Shown one piece after another: positions 25,985 through 34,818 of a stretch of DNA of 64,000 nucleotides. Source of the stretch: Gammaproteobacteria bacterium (GTDB lineage Bacteria; Pseudomonadota; Gammaproteobacteria; Pseudomonadales; Azotimanducaceae); the NCBI GenBank assembly GCA_026705345.1, contig JAPPAV010000056.1, positions 1-64,000 on the forward strand, given 5' to 3'. A program made the translations under genes and the position numbers. Under the pieces are notes generated by a model, which worked only from the letters and a program-made list of their open reading frames with translations, was not told the origin of the DNA and did not search any database. Every line of letters begins with the position of its first letter. The stretch's first letter is position 1.

Positions 25985-26802
25985 GTGGCGTCTCGGCGGG
26001 CTACGAACGGAACGACAAGGACCGCGTCCTCGACGCCGTCGACCTCGAACTGGCACCGGGAACCATCACGGGATTGCTGGGACGCAACGGCAGCGGCAAG
26101 ACGACCCTCATGCGGGTGGCGCTCGGATTGATGCGAGCAAGGACCGGCACCGCCCGACTGTTCGGCGAGAACTCGTGGGACTCCCCCGCCGAGGTACGGA
26201 AGCGTCTGGGCTACGTTGCCCAGCAGTTCGCGAGCTTCGGCTGGATGAAGGTGGACCCCTGCCTCGCCATGATCGGCAGTCATTACGACGACTGGGACCA
26301 CGGCCTTGTCGACGATCTCAAACGCGACTGGCAGTTGGAGAACCGCCGGATCGCCAAGCTGTCGCCCGGCGATCAGCAAAAGGTCGCGATCCTTCTCGCC
26401 GTCGGCCACAAGCCGGATCTGCTTCTGCTCGACGAACCGGCGGCCAGCCTCGACCCCGCCGCCCGGCGCGACTTCCTGAAGGCCATCGTCGAGCTGAACG
26501 CCGACCGTGGCCAAACCGTCCTGCTGTCGAGCCACATCACCAGCGACATCGAGCGCATCGCGTCGCATATCGCGATCCTGCACGGCGGCCGTATCGTCTG
26601 TCACGAGGCCTTGGACGAGATCAAGGACCGGGTGGGTCTCGTGACGCTGACGGAGCCGCCGTGGCCACCGGTCGAAAACGTCCTCGCCTCCCAGGGAAGT
26701 CGACACTGGATCTGGAACCCCGACGAGTGCGGATTGGCAACCAATGTACGGGTCGAGGAGGTCGTGCTCGAAGACCTGTTCGTGGGGATTACAGCTCGAT
26801 GA
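25945..26802 (+). CDS. ABC transporter ATP-binding protein (first)
   Basis: A 285-residue ATPase. Walker A GRNGSGKTT (about 44-52), Q-loop region AQQFASFGWMK, Walker B LLLLDEP, and H-loop SSHITSD. The signature motif is unusual: LSPGDQQK instead of LSGGQ. A C-terminal extension (HWIWNPDECG, NVRVEEVVLEDLF) recurs in the second ATPase of the operon. The ATG at 25945 follows a strong GGGAGGAAG site. The gene ends in an ATGA overlap with the next gene. It probably pairs with the membrane proteins that follow. Confidence 0.93.
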   Translation: MDRPNDPPAPLALSGVSAGYERNDKDRVLDAVDLELAPGTITGLLGRNGSGKTTLMRVALGLMRARTGTARLFGENSWDSPAEVRKRLGYVAQQFASFGWMKVDPCLAMIGSHYDDWDHGLVDDLKRDWQLENRRIAKLSPGDQQKVAILLAVGHKPDLLLLDEPAASLDPAARRDFLKAIVELNADRGQTVLLSSHITSDIERIASHIAILHGGRIVCHEALDEIKDRVGLVTLTEPPWPPVENVLASQGSRHWIWNPDECGLATNVRVEEVVLEDLFVGITAR

Positions 26803-28031
26803 GGTCCGCCGTTGTGCTGCGAGCCGTCCTTGGCCGGTGGTGGCAACTGGTGTGTTTTCTCCCGTTCGTCATCTACGTTGTCGTGCTCGGCGGGCCCGCT
26901 GTCGCCAACGGCATTGCGGTGTGGCTCATGGGCATTGCCGGATGGATTGCAGGGGTGTTCGCCAAGGACCTCGGCAACTGGCCGAATCGGCCCTTGGTTC
27001 CCGGCTACTCGAAGACCCTGTTCCAAATGGTGCTCGTCTGTCTCCTCCTCATTCCCCTCGCTTGCGGATCGCTGTGGACGGCGTTGGGCAACCCGCCGCC
27101 GCCATTCGGGCCCGGTTTGCTTTGGGGAACCATCATGACGCTCTGTGTCGTTCGCACCGCAGTCAGCCCAGCCGTGCTAGCCACGAACCTGGCGGGAATC
27201 ATCGGGCTCGGCTTCTACCTGATCTGGGCGGCGAAACAGGCGATGCACCCGGTGGTGTTCGAGTCGCTGACGGATTGGCGCCTGCAGTTTCCGGCGCTTG
27301 CACTCGCCGCGCTGGCCCTGTTCCACATCTGGCGGAGGCTGAACGCGCCATTGCGGGCGACGACCCGCAACTTCGAGGCCGAGGGGCGGGAACCGCTGTA
27401 CACCAAGCTATACGGACTGATTGCCGGACTGCGCGCCAGGGTCTGGCGAGAGGTCGTGGTGACCTTGCCCCTGGTCGCCCTCGCCCTGCTGCTCGTACTC
27501 CTCGTACGCACCGGCATCACGACGTATCACGTGTGGATCGTCTTTGTGCTCGCATGCCTCGTGTACTCACTCGCCCGGGTGGTGGTCCGTCTGGCCACCA
27601 TCCACGTCCCGCTTCGCTTGCTCTGGCTCTCCGGCGCGGCGGAGACCCGAAGAAGCCTAGGCCGCGAATGTGCTCTGGCGATCCTCATGCTCGGGTTTGG
27701 GTGGCTTCCCGCAGGGCTCGTCGGTGCCGCCATTCTTGCGCTCGGGATGCACCAAGCGGCCCAATTCGACGGCGTGCTCCTGGTCGCTTTCACGACACTG
27801 CTGATGATCGCGTTGTTCGTCGGAACCGGGAGGCGCATTCCGTCCACGAAGGGGTCGTTGCAGTTGCTGGCCGTGGGAGTCTTCTGCGGCGGTTTGACTA
27901 TCACGTTGATTCATGGCATCGAACTAGGTTGGGCGGATCGCTCGGCAATGGTTCTGGTTCTGGCAGGTCTCGCGGTCGCGACCTGGTGGGCCGTGGCCCG
28001 GGCACTGGCCCGGGCGGAGATCGTGCAATGA
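26799..28031 (+). CDS. ABC transporter-associated membrane protein 1
   Basis: A 410-residue protein with roughly 10-12 hydrophobic segments. It carries three motifs shared with the other membrane proteins of the operon: LVPGYSKTLF near 67, GNPPPPFGPGLL near 100, and LRLLWLSGAAETRRSLG near 270. It ends ARAEIVQ. I know no named family with these motifs; by position it is the permease partner of the first ATPase. Start and stop overlap its neighbours by 4 bp each. Confidence 0.85.
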   Translation: MRSAVVLRAVLGRWWQLVCFLPFVIYVVVLGGPAVANGIAVWLMGIAGWIAGVFAKDLGNWPNRPLVPGYSKTLFQMVLVCLLLIPLACGSLWTALGNPPPPFGPGLLWGTIMTLCVVRTAVSPAVLATNLAGIIGLGFYLIWAAKQAMHPVVFESLTDWRLQFPALALAALALFHIWRRLNAPLRATTRNFEAEGREPLYTKLYGLIAGLRARVWREVVVTLPLVALALLLVLLVRTGITTYHVWIVFVLACLVYSLARVVVRLATIHVPLRLLWLSGAAETRRSLGRECALAILMLGFGWLPAGLVGAAILALGMHQAAQFDGVLLVAFTTLLMIALFVGTGRRIPSTKGSLQLLAVGVFCGGLTITLIHGIELGWADRSAMVLVLAGLAVATWWAVARALARAEIVQ

Positions 28032-28906
28032 ACGACGTGCCCGAACAGGTATTGCCCATGGAGGCAGTCCCCTTGTCCATTGCAGGCCTTGGCGCGGGCT
28101 ATGGGCCCGACTCACCCGATGTGCTCCGGGACTTCAGCATCGAACTCCAACCGGGAACCATCACCGGATTGCTTGGCCGTAACGGCAGCGGCAAGACAAC
28201 AGTCATGGAAGTCGTCCTGGGACTGACGTTTGCCGGGCGCGAGGGCTCTGTAACGATGTTCGGCGAGGGCAGCCAGCCGCCCTACTGGCGCAGGGAGGTC
28301 AGCAACCGCGTCGGCTACGTTCCCCAGCGCTTCTCGGGCTTTGGCTGGCTGAAGGTGGACGCTTGCCTCGCTCTCGTCAGCGCCCACTACGACCATTGGG
28401 ACTACGACCTGGCAGACCGCCTTAGGCGGGAATGGCGGCTCCAAAACCGCCGCATCGGTGAACTCCCGCCCGGCGACCGGCAGAAGGTGGCCGTTCTGCT
28501 GGCCATCGGTCACCGACCCGATCTCCTGATGCTCGACGAACCCGTGTCGAGTCTCGACCCGAGCGCCCGACGCGATTTCCTTGCGGCGTTGGTGGAACTG
28601 AACGCCGACCAAGGCCAGACCGTGCTGCTCGCAAGCCACGTTACCAGCGACATCGAACGCCTCGCTACGCACATCGCGATCCTTCATCGGGGGCGGATCG
28701 CCTGCCATGCAGCGCTGGACGAGATCAGGGACCGCCTCGGCGTGGCAACGCTGGACACTCCCCCGCCCTTGCCGCCAGAAAAGACCTTCGCGTCACACGG
28801 CAACCGCTACTGGATTTGGGATCCCCACGACGGCTGTTTGCCGGCCAACGTTCGCATCGAAGGGACCTTGCTTGAAGATCTGTTCTTGGCGGTGACGTCC
28901 AAATGA
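28028..28906 (+). CDS. ABC transporter ATP-binding protein (second)
   Basis: A 292-residue ATPase closely related to the first ATPase of the operon. Walker A GRNGSGKTT, Walker B LLMLDEP, H-loop ASHVTSD; the signature is LPPGDRQK, again far from LSGGQ. The C-terminal block YWIWDPHDGC with NVRIEGTLLEDLF matches that of the first ATPase. The two may form a heterodimer or each serve its own permeases. Confidence 0.93.
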   Translation: MNDVPEQVLPMEAVPLSIAGLGAGYGPDSPDVLRDFSIELQPGTITGLLGRNGSGKTTVMEVVLGLTFAGREGSVTMFGEGSQPPYWRREVSNRVGYVPQRFSGFGWLKVDACLALVSAHYDHWDYDLADRLRREWRLQNRRIGELPPGDRQKVAVLLAIGHRPDLLMLDEPVSSLDPSARRDFLAALVELNADQGQTVLLASHVTSDIERLATHIAILHRGRIACHAALDEIRDRLGVATLDTPPPLPPEKTFASHGNRYWIWDPHDGCLPANVRIEGTLLEDLFLAVTSK

Positions 28907-30129
28907 CAGTCCTGTTGCAACTGCGAGCCTTCGATAGAGCCCTAGGGTGGCTTGCCATTCCTGTCGCGGGCATCTGGGCACTCCCGTGGCTGGCGGCGGA
29001 TACCGTTGCCGCCACGAACTACGCGCTGGCGGCCAGTGTCGCCTGGAGCGGCCTCGTCGCGGGATTCGCGGTACGCCGCATTCACGATTGGCACGGCGCG
29101 ATGCTCGCGCCGCGATTCCGGGGATCGTTGTTCGCCGCCGGCGCAATCCTGATCGGAACGGTCGGTGCGACCGGCCTCGCCTTGTGCGGGTTCGCCGGGA
29201 ACCACATGCCGCTGATCGGTCCGACACTGCTAATTGGCTGCGGAATCTTCTTCGGTCTCGTCGATAGACCGCAGTGGTCCGTGTACCTCGGTCCTTCGTT
29301 CGTCGACCGTTTGAGCCCTTGGGCGTTTGCCGCAGGGGGCGTCCTCGCATTGTTCCGACATCTGGACGGCACGTTCCCGCACGACTGGCCGCAAATCGTC
29401 GAAATCGGCTTCGCTGGAATGGTGCTCGTGTTGGTTCGGCGGGGTCTCAACAGTCCCCGGCAGCCAGCGAATATCCCCGAGGCCGCGTTCTTCAATCGAA
29501 CGCGGTATGGCGGTCGGTGGAACGAGGAAGTCTGGACCGAGGCACAGGCGAGCATCGTCGTCCTGGGGATCATCGTCGCGTTCTGGCTCGTCTTGCCGAC
29601 GGCTTGGCAATCGGCCCTCGCGGTGGGCCTGCTGGGCGGCCTTTGGGCGCTGTTCGCCGCCGCATCGCTTGCCGAAAGCCTTCGGTCGCTACCACTGCGG
29701 CTGAGGTGGAACTGGCTGCTCGCTGGCCCGCGCTCGCGAACGGACGCCGGGCGTCAAGTATCCGTCCGCATCGTCCTGCGCATCGCCACGTCGCTTCCGG
29801 TGGGTGCCGCCGGTGTTCTTCTGCATGCGTCTCAGGACTCCGTCCTGGGAGGCGAGGCGCTGTTGGATGAATTGCTGTTGCTCTATGTCGGACTGCTGGC
29901 GGCAGCATTTGCGGGTATGCGGTTCCAAAGCCTCGAACGGTCTGTGCGCCGGTACTCTGTGCCGTGGATCGCCTTGGGCGGCGTCTCGGGGGCGGGTCTG
30001 GCCGGATTTGCGCCGTTCTCACCCAATGCCCTCGGAATCGCCATTCTCGTCGTCACGCTACTGAGCCTCGCCGCCATGGCGGCGGTTCTCGGCGGTCGGG
30101 ACATGGGCCGGGTGGAGATCGTCGAATGA
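28903..30129 (+). CDS. ABC transporter-associated membrane protein 2
   Basis: A 408-residue polytopic membrane protein with about 10-12 hydrophobic segments. It is the most diverged of the four: LAPRFRGSLF in place of the VPGY motif, GNHMPLIGPTLL in place of GNxxPxxGPGLL, and LRLRWNWLLAGPRSRTDAG for the third motif. The C-terminus GRVEIVE matches the others. 4-bp overlaps on both sides. Confidence 0.83.
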   Translation: MTVLLQLRAFDRALGWLAIPVAGIWALPWLAADTVAATNYALAASVAWSGLVAGFAVRRIHDWHGAMLAPRFRGSLFAAGAILIGTVGATGLALCGFAGNHMPLIGPTLLIGCGIFFGLVDRPQWSVYLGPSFVDRLSPWAFAAGGVLALFRHLDGTFPHDWPQIVEIGFAGMVLVLVRRGLNSPRQPANIPEAAFFNRTRYGGRWNEEVWTEAQASIVVLGIIVAFWLVLPTAWQSALAVGLLGGLWALFAAASLAESLRSLPLRLRWNWLLAGPRSRTDAGRQVSVRIVLRIATSLPVGAAGVLLHASQDSVLGGEALLDELLLLYVGLLAAAFAGMRFQSLERSVRRYSVPWIALGGVSGAGLAGFAPFSPNALGIAILVVTLLSLAAMAAVLGGRDMGRVEIVE

Positions 30130-31433
30130 ACATCCCGATACGGCGTCGCTATCACATTCCGTGGATCAAGACGCTGCAAGCCTTCCAAGTCGAATTTTGG
30201 ACTCTAGGTTGGGTCTGCCTTTTCTGGCTGCCAGTGACGGACATGTGGACCTCGTTCGGAGACTTCGTGCCAAACTCGAACATCGCCTTGCTCTCGATGT
30301 TCGCGTTCGTCGCCGGGCTTGTAGGTAGCCGAGCGCTTCAGTTGCGGCAATGGCCGGTCACTGCCTTGTTACCGGGCTACGCAACGTCGTTGTATTGGGT
30401 CTGCATCTTCTTTCTCGTGGTAGCGGGATCGATCGGCGCTCTGCACTGTTGGCTGGTCGGCAATACCCGACCTGCGCTCGGTCCGGGCCTGCTCGTTGCC
30501 GCGATCATCCTCCACTGCGGAACATCCTTCGGCCGGCAGACCCTCGGCTACGTCGCTGCGGGGTGCTTCTGTTCGATTGTCGCGGCCGGGATCGTGGGCG
30601 ATGGCTTCCTCGCTGCGCTGTCGCTACTTTCCCTTCAGCTCTCCGCTACGCAGATCCAAGTCGTTTCTATCACACTCGCCGCCATCGCCCTCGTGCACTT
30701 CAAGGGGACGCTCAGCAAACCGGCCACACTCCGGGGAGCACCGCGCGATCTCGAGTACTCCGCGGACATGCGGTGGATGCCGGCGGTCTTTCATCGAGAC
30801 CGGCCCTTAGTCGGACCGTCGCTCTCCGATAACGCCTGGCAGGGTCGGCGGCTTGGCAAGGAAGCCATGTTGAGTGCTGTCGCGCTTGCGGTCTCGCTGG
30901 CGCTTTGGGTCGCTCTGCCCTCGCGGCTAGCGCCAGACGAGATGGTGGTTGTTCCCTGGTTGATTGCGATTGCCCTGCAGGCGCCCTTACGTCTGCGAAA
31001 TGTCCATCGCGAACTTTCATTGGCGTGGATCCACGGCACCGCGCCGTCACGAGCCAAGTTGGGCCATAGTTCCATCGTTCAAATCGCCGTTCTTGGAATA
31101 CCGTGGCTGGCGGTGGGATTGGCTGGTACGACGGTGCACTGGCAGCACGGCGCCGGAGAGGCTACGTTCTTCGAAGAACTGATGGTCGTCCAGACCGGCA
31201 CGCTTGGCGCGATTGCTTTGCAGTGTCGTACACGCCTGCTACCCGCAGCCTCGAACCTTCTATTCCTTTCGACCGCATGCGTCGCCATCGTTGTCTGCGC
31301 CCTGCTGAAACCAGCAACAGTCGAGTTCAGCTTCGTCGGGTTTGCCGCTTTGGCGATCGCGTTGGCGTGTGCGGTCGCGACGTTGTTGATCGTCGGCGGT
31401 CGCGGCCTTGCGCGGGCGGAGATCGTGCAATGA
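30126..31433 (+). CDS. ABC transporter-associated membrane protein 3
   Basis: A 435-residue polytopic membrane protein. It carries LLPGYATSLY near 80, GNTRPALGPGLL near 115, LSLAWIHGTAPSRAKLG near 295, ATFFEELMVVQT near 345 and the C-terminus ARAEIVQ. Compared with proteins 1 and 2 it has a longer middle loop (about 200-245). 4-bp overlaps with both neighbours. Confidence 0.83.
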   Translation: MNIPIRRRYHIPWIKTLQAFQVEFWTLGWVCLFWLPVTDMWTSFGDFVPNSNIALLSMFAFVAGLVGSRALQLRQWPVTALLPGYATSLYWVCIFFLVVAGSIGALHCWLVGNTRPALGPGLLVAAIILHCGTSFGRQTLGYVAAGCFCSIVAAGIVGDGFLAALSLLSLQLSATQIQVVSITLAAIALVHFKGTLSKPATLRGAPRDLEYSADMRWMPAVFHRDRPLVGPSLSDNAWQGRRLGKEAMLSAVALAVSLALWVALPSRLAPDEMVVVPWLIAIALQAPLRLRNVHRELSLAWIHGTAPSRAKLGHSSIVQIAVLGIPWLAVGLAGTTVHWQHGAGEATFFEELMVVQTGTLGAIALQCRTRLLPAASNLLFLSTACVAIVVCALLKPATVEFSFVGFAALAIALACAVATLLIVGGRGLARAEIVQ

Positions 31434-32665
31434 ACGGTGCGCTTGATCGGTGGTGTGCCGGAACGATGCGGGCTCTGGGGGCGCTGCGATCTCTCTGGAT
31501 CGACGTGTGGACGACGCTCGTTTTTGTGGTGGCTTGGCTGGTGGTGGATCTTGTGAACCCGGCGTTCGCCGCCAGCAACGCGATGATGCTCATGACCCTC
31601 ACATTGTTCGGATGGCTAGTCGGAAGCCGGGTTGGGGCATTGCGACTTTGGCCGGGGACGGTTCTCGTGCCCGGCTACACCCGATCATTGTTCGTGGTTT
31701 GCCTAGGCGCGACGTGCTTGGCCGTGGCATTGGCGGCACTGTGGTCATGGTCGCTCGGCAACAGCATCCCAGCGGTCGGACCCGGGCTCTTCCTCGGTGT
31801 TGCCGTCACGTGGGCCGCGATTCGCCTGCCGTTTCATGTCTATTGGCCCATTGCTCTTCCCTTGACCTTCGTATTGGCAACCGCTCTCGATCTGTCGCGT
31901 CCCTGGTTACAGCTACTGTCCCTGTTGGGCGTCGGTCTGATTGCTCCCGGGATTAAGCGCTCGCTCGACCTCCCCACAACCCGGAGCGGCCACCCGAAAC
32001 AACAGTTCGCGATGACCCTCACACTCGTGCGGGACCTCCAGACCGGCGTGGCGTTCATGGTGGGTACCCTTGCCGTCGTCGTACCCTTGTGGGTGATGTT
32101 CCCAAGCATGGGTGAGCGGCTGTTCGCGGGGCTTTGGTTCTGTTCACTCGGCGTCGCGATTCTCAGTTGGTGGATGGACGCGGCGCATGTACAACTGGCA
32201 CATGATTGGACCCTCGCGCTCGCGAAAGACCGGAGACACCTGGGCCGTCGAGCCGCCGCACGGGCAGTTTGGATTTCCGTTCCGTGGGTGGTTGTCGGCA
32301 CCGGTTGGTCCATCCTCCACGCATTCACGAAAGCTCCGAACGAGGCGACGTTCTTCGCCGATGTGCTGGCCGTGCAAACCGTGGCCATCCTGTGCATCGC
32401 GTTGCTTTTTCGCCTCTCCCGAGGCTGCCCTCCAGCCCTTCCCCACCGGTTGTTGGTCGGAATCCTGATGCTGGGGTCCGGTGCGGCCGCAACAACCGCC
32501 CTCACACACATCGACTACACCACGTGGGGTTACGGGGCTTTGCTCATCGCGTTAGCCGGGAGTGTGGTCGTGGCGGTACTCGCGGGCGGCCGCGCGATGG
32601 TCAATTCGGAAGTCCTCGCGGACGCTCCGGGTGCAGGAGGTCTAGGCGTCCAGGGGGCGAAGTAG
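31430..32665 (+). CDS. ABC transporter-associated membrane protein 4
   Basis: A 411-residue polytopic membrane protein and the last gene of the operon. Motifs: LVPGYTRSLF near 78, GNSIPAVGPGLF near 110, LAHDWTLALAKDRRHLG near 255, and ATFFADVLAVQT near 305, the last shared with protein 3. The C-terminal motif has decayed to VNSEVLA and is followed by a glycine-rich tail. Its end overlaps the convergent LLM gene by 24 bp. Confidence 0.83.
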   Translation: MNGALDRWCAGTMRALGALRSLWIDVWTTLVFVVAWLVVDLVNPAFAASNAMMLMTLTLFGWLVGSRVGALRLWPGTVLVPGYTRSLFVVCLGATCLAVALAALWSWSLGNSIPAVGPGLFLGVAVTWAAIRLPFHVYWPIALPLTFVLATALDLSRPWLQLLSLLGVGLIAPGIKRSLDLPTTRSGHPKQQFAMTLTLVRDLQTGVAFMVGTLAVVVPLWVMFPSMGERLFAGLWFCSLGVAILSWWMDAAHVQLAHDWTLALAKDRRHLGRRAAARAVWISVPWVVVGTGWSILHAFTKAPNEATFFADVLAVQTVAILCIALLFRLSRGCPPALPHRLLVGILMLGSGAAATTALTHIDYTTWGYGALLIALAGSVVVAVLAGGRAMVNSEVLADAPGAGGLGVQGAK

Positions 32666-33691
32666 GTCTATCGCACGTCCAAGCGTGTCCAACCGCGCTT
32701 GGACATCGCGCCCCGCCGGTGCCAGCCGCACTGTCGTCACACCCGCGTCCCGGTAGGCTCGCAGTCGGTCGCGAACCTCCGCTTCGCTGCCGATCAGGTT
32801 CGCCTGCAGAACCATCTCGGTGGGGATGACCGCTGCCGCCTGGTCGCGCCTGCCCGCCACCCAGAGCGCTTGGGATTCCCGGGCGACGGCGTCCCAGCCG
32901 CCGCGCTTGAAGGCGTCGTTGTAGAAGTTGGTGCGCGCCGACCCCATGGCGCCCAGGGTGAACGCGAGGCCCGCCTTCATGGGTTCGGCCAGCGCTTCGG
33001 CATCACCGAAGGCCACCGTGCCGCCCACCTGGATGTCGATATCGGCCAAGCTGCGACCCGCGGCTTGTGCACCGGCGCGAATCGGGTCGAGGTGGGCATC
33101 GGCGTGTTCCGGTGTGAACGAAGTGCCAAGCCAGCCGTCCGCGGCCTCGCCCGTGTAGCGAAGCGCGTTGGGACCGAGCGTCGCGAGATAGATCGGGATG
33201 CGGTCGTTGCCGGGTTGGGCGAGGCGCAGGGCCTTGCCTTCGCCGCCAGGCAGCGGCAGTTGGTGGTGGCGTCCCTGGTAGGCGATGCGTTCGCCCGCGA
33301 AGGCGAGCTTGACGATGTCGACGGTCTCGCGCATGCGGGTCAGCGGCGCCTTGAACGGTCTCCCCTGCAAGCCTTCCACGACCTGCGGGCCGCTGGCACC
33401 GAGGCCGAGAATGAACCGGTCACCCGAGATCGACGCCATGGTGAGCGCCGTCATCGCCGTCATGCTGGGCGTGCGGGCGCTGATCTGCATGATGCCGGTA
33501 CCCAGACGGATGCGTTCGGTACGGGCCGCGAGGTAGGCGAGCGGTGCGATGGCGTCCTGGCCCCACGCCTCGGCGGACCAGACGGTGTCGGCCCCGAGCC
33601 TTTCCGCCTCGACGACGAACTCGACGTTGTCCTGGAAATTGTCACGGCGACCACCCGAAGCGGCACCGCCGATGCCGATGCTTACCTTCAC
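32642..33691 (-). CDS. LLM class (luciferase-like) flavin oxidoreductase
   Basis: A 349-residue TIM-barrel flavoprotein of the luciferase-like monooxygenase family, using F420 or FMN. Visible are AERLGADTVWSAEAWGQDA, a TERIRLGTGI strand, FILGLGASGPQVVEG and IPIYLATLGPNALR, all standard family blocks. The substrate is unknown. It follows the nucleotidyltransferase-like pair on the same strand (its ATG overlaps the end of the preceding gene by 4 bp). Confidence 0.9.
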   Translation of the reverse strand: MKVSIGIGGAASGGRRDNFQDNVEFVVEAERLGADTVWSAEAWGQDAIAPLAYLAARTERIRLGTGIMQISARTPSMTAMTALTMASISGDRFILGLGASGPQVVEGLQGRPFKAPLTRMRETVDIVKLAFAGERIAYQGRHHQLPLPGGEGKALRLAQPGNDRIPIYLATLGPNALRYTGEAADGWLGTSFTPEHADAHLDPIRAGAQAAGRSLADIDIQVGGTVAFGDAEALAEPMKAGLAFTLGAMGSARTNFYNDAFKRGGWDAVARESQALWVAGRRDQAAAVIPTEMVLQANLIGSEAEVRDRLRAYRDAGVTTVRLAPAGRDVQARLDTLGRAIDLLRPLDA

Positions 33692-34236
33692 GATTGGTCT
33701 TCCTGGTCATCCTCGCGACGCCGCCTGATCTTAGCCCGACAACGCTGGTACCGGTCAGCAACCTCCCAGAATTCGATCCAGTGATCGAAGTATTGCCGGT
33801 CAATATCGGGATTCGCCGCGAGGATCGACAGAACATCGGCCTCGTCCTGTGCCCGGTTCGCGATCAGTTTGTGGATCAGCACGTCCTCCACGGCAAGGAC
33901 CTTTGCGGTGACGCCCGGAAACGTTCGGTCTTGGGCCCGGGCCAAGGCAACGTCCTGGTATTCCACTCCTGCGGCGATTACGTCGGCAGGGCCAAGGGTT
34001 GGGTGCTCGACGCGAAGCAACCAGCCTTCCGGCATCGCCCGCTTGATCCTCCAACCTTCGGCGACCAACGCGTCGGCGACTACCTCCATCTCCTTGGTCC
34101 CGAGCGACACGAGTACGTCGACATCCAAGGTCGTCCGTATATCCCTCCGGTAGAAGTTGGCAGCGTGGGCGCCGACAACCGCCCAGGGCACACCGCATCG
34201 GCAAAAAACGTCCGCCAAGGCAGCTATCGGGTGCAT
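33688..34236 (-). CDS. nucleotidyltransferase-like protein
   Basis: A 182-residue protein. VVGAHAANFY (21-30) and the DxD in RTTLDVDVLVS (Asp38, Asp40) fit the nucleotidyltransferase fold seen in AbiEii- and MNT-like proteins. EDVLIHKLIANRAQDEADV fits the second helix block of that group. It overlaps the upstream small gene by 13 bp, as toxin-antitoxin or paired-function genes do. Function unproven. Confidence 0.7.
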   Translation of the reverse strand: MHPIAALADVFCRCGVPWAVVGAHAANFYRRDIRTTLDVDVLVSLGTKEMEVVADALVAEGWRIKRAMPEGWLLRVEHPTLGPADVIAAGVEYQDVALARAQDRTFPGVTAKVLAVEDVLIHKLIANRAQDEADVLSILAANPDIDRQYFDHWIEFWEVADRYQRCRAKIRRRREDDQEDQS

Positions 34237-34502
34237 GCCTTGGCACGGGCGATCGGCCGCTTCGCCTTGGCTTCGAAGGTCGCGATCAGCGTCAGGTGGC
34301 CGTCGAGGTCGCCCTGCGAGTCGACATCGCTCGGTACGGCCAAACGCGCGATTCGGTTCATTTCCTCCACCACCTGGACACCCGTTCTCGGCGGCGGCGG
34401 CGACACGGGCGGGAGTTGGGCGCTCTGTCTCCCGAGCGTCTGGAAGTACCGGTGCTCCTCGGCCGTGGCTTTAGGCGTTCGGGGGCGTTCGGAATCTTGC
34501 AT
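34224..34502 (-). CDS. small hypothetical protein paired with nucleotidyltransferase-like gene
   Basis: 92 residues from the ATG at 34502 (MQDSERPRTP); an ATG at 34538 would add 12 residues but lies inside a repeat hairpin. The sequence has a proline-rich linker (LPPVSPPPPRTG) and then a helical end (VQVVEEMNRIARLA). No family recognised. Its 13-bp overlap with the nucleotidyltransferase-like gene suggests that the two act together, for example as antitoxin and toxin; this is an inference. Confidence 0.55.
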   Translation of the reverse strand: MQDSERPRTPKATAEEHRYFQTLGRQSAQLPPVSPPPPRTGVQVVEEMNRIARLAVPSDVDSQGDLDGHLTLIATFEAKAKRPIARAKACTR

Positions 34503-34533
34503 CGCTTCAACCTGTCGCCATCCCATGCATTCT

Positions 34534-34655
34534 TGCATGGAACAAGCGCCAAGAGGGAGCCTGCGACCGTGGCGCTTGTTTCATGCACAGGTCGGTGTGG
34601 CTGGGCCGGAGGCGGAGGCGGCGCGCAGCGAATGGCGAAGGCGCGTCCTTCGGAC
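34534..34655. repeat. long-hairpin repeat element, copy 1
   Basis: 18-bp arms (left begins TGCATGGAACAAGCGCCA; 17 of 18 pair) enclose an 18-nt loop. A flank containing GTGGCTGGGCCGGAGGCGG and AGCGAATGGCGAAG follows, then a further hairpin GGCGCGTCC-TTC-GGACGCGCC. The same element recurs in opposite orientation at 37498-37617, with 16 of 18 loop bases equal. No protein is encoded. Probably a non-autonomous mobile repeat. Confidence 0.75.
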
Positions 34656-34729
34656 GCGCCGGTCCGGCTATGGGGCGCTTGCATGGAACGAACACGCCGT
34701 CTGCTCTATGCCTAGCAGCCTGCCGGACT

Positions 34730-34812
34730 CTTCGGCGTTAGCCGAAGGGTCGGTTGGGTGCTAGGGCGGCTTGGGCTGGGGCAAAAGGCGCTGCCGTTAG
34801 GCAACGGCTTTT
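34730..34812. terminator. hairpins downstream of glk (possible terminator)
   Basis: CTTCGGC-GTTA-GCCGAAG (34730-34747) and GCCGTT-AGGC-AACGGC (34793-34808) lie just beyond the glk stop codon. T-runs flank the second stem on both strands, though on the glk strand a few bases separate stem and TTTT. The rest of 34656-34818 shows nothing coding. Confidence 0.4.
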
Positions 34813-34818
34813 GTGGCG

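Noticed and set aside
26744-28906. A long plus-strand frame whose first two thirds overlap membrane protein 1
   Set aside because: The first part is Arg/Pro-rich shadow translation; the real ATPase begins at the ATGA overlap at 28028.
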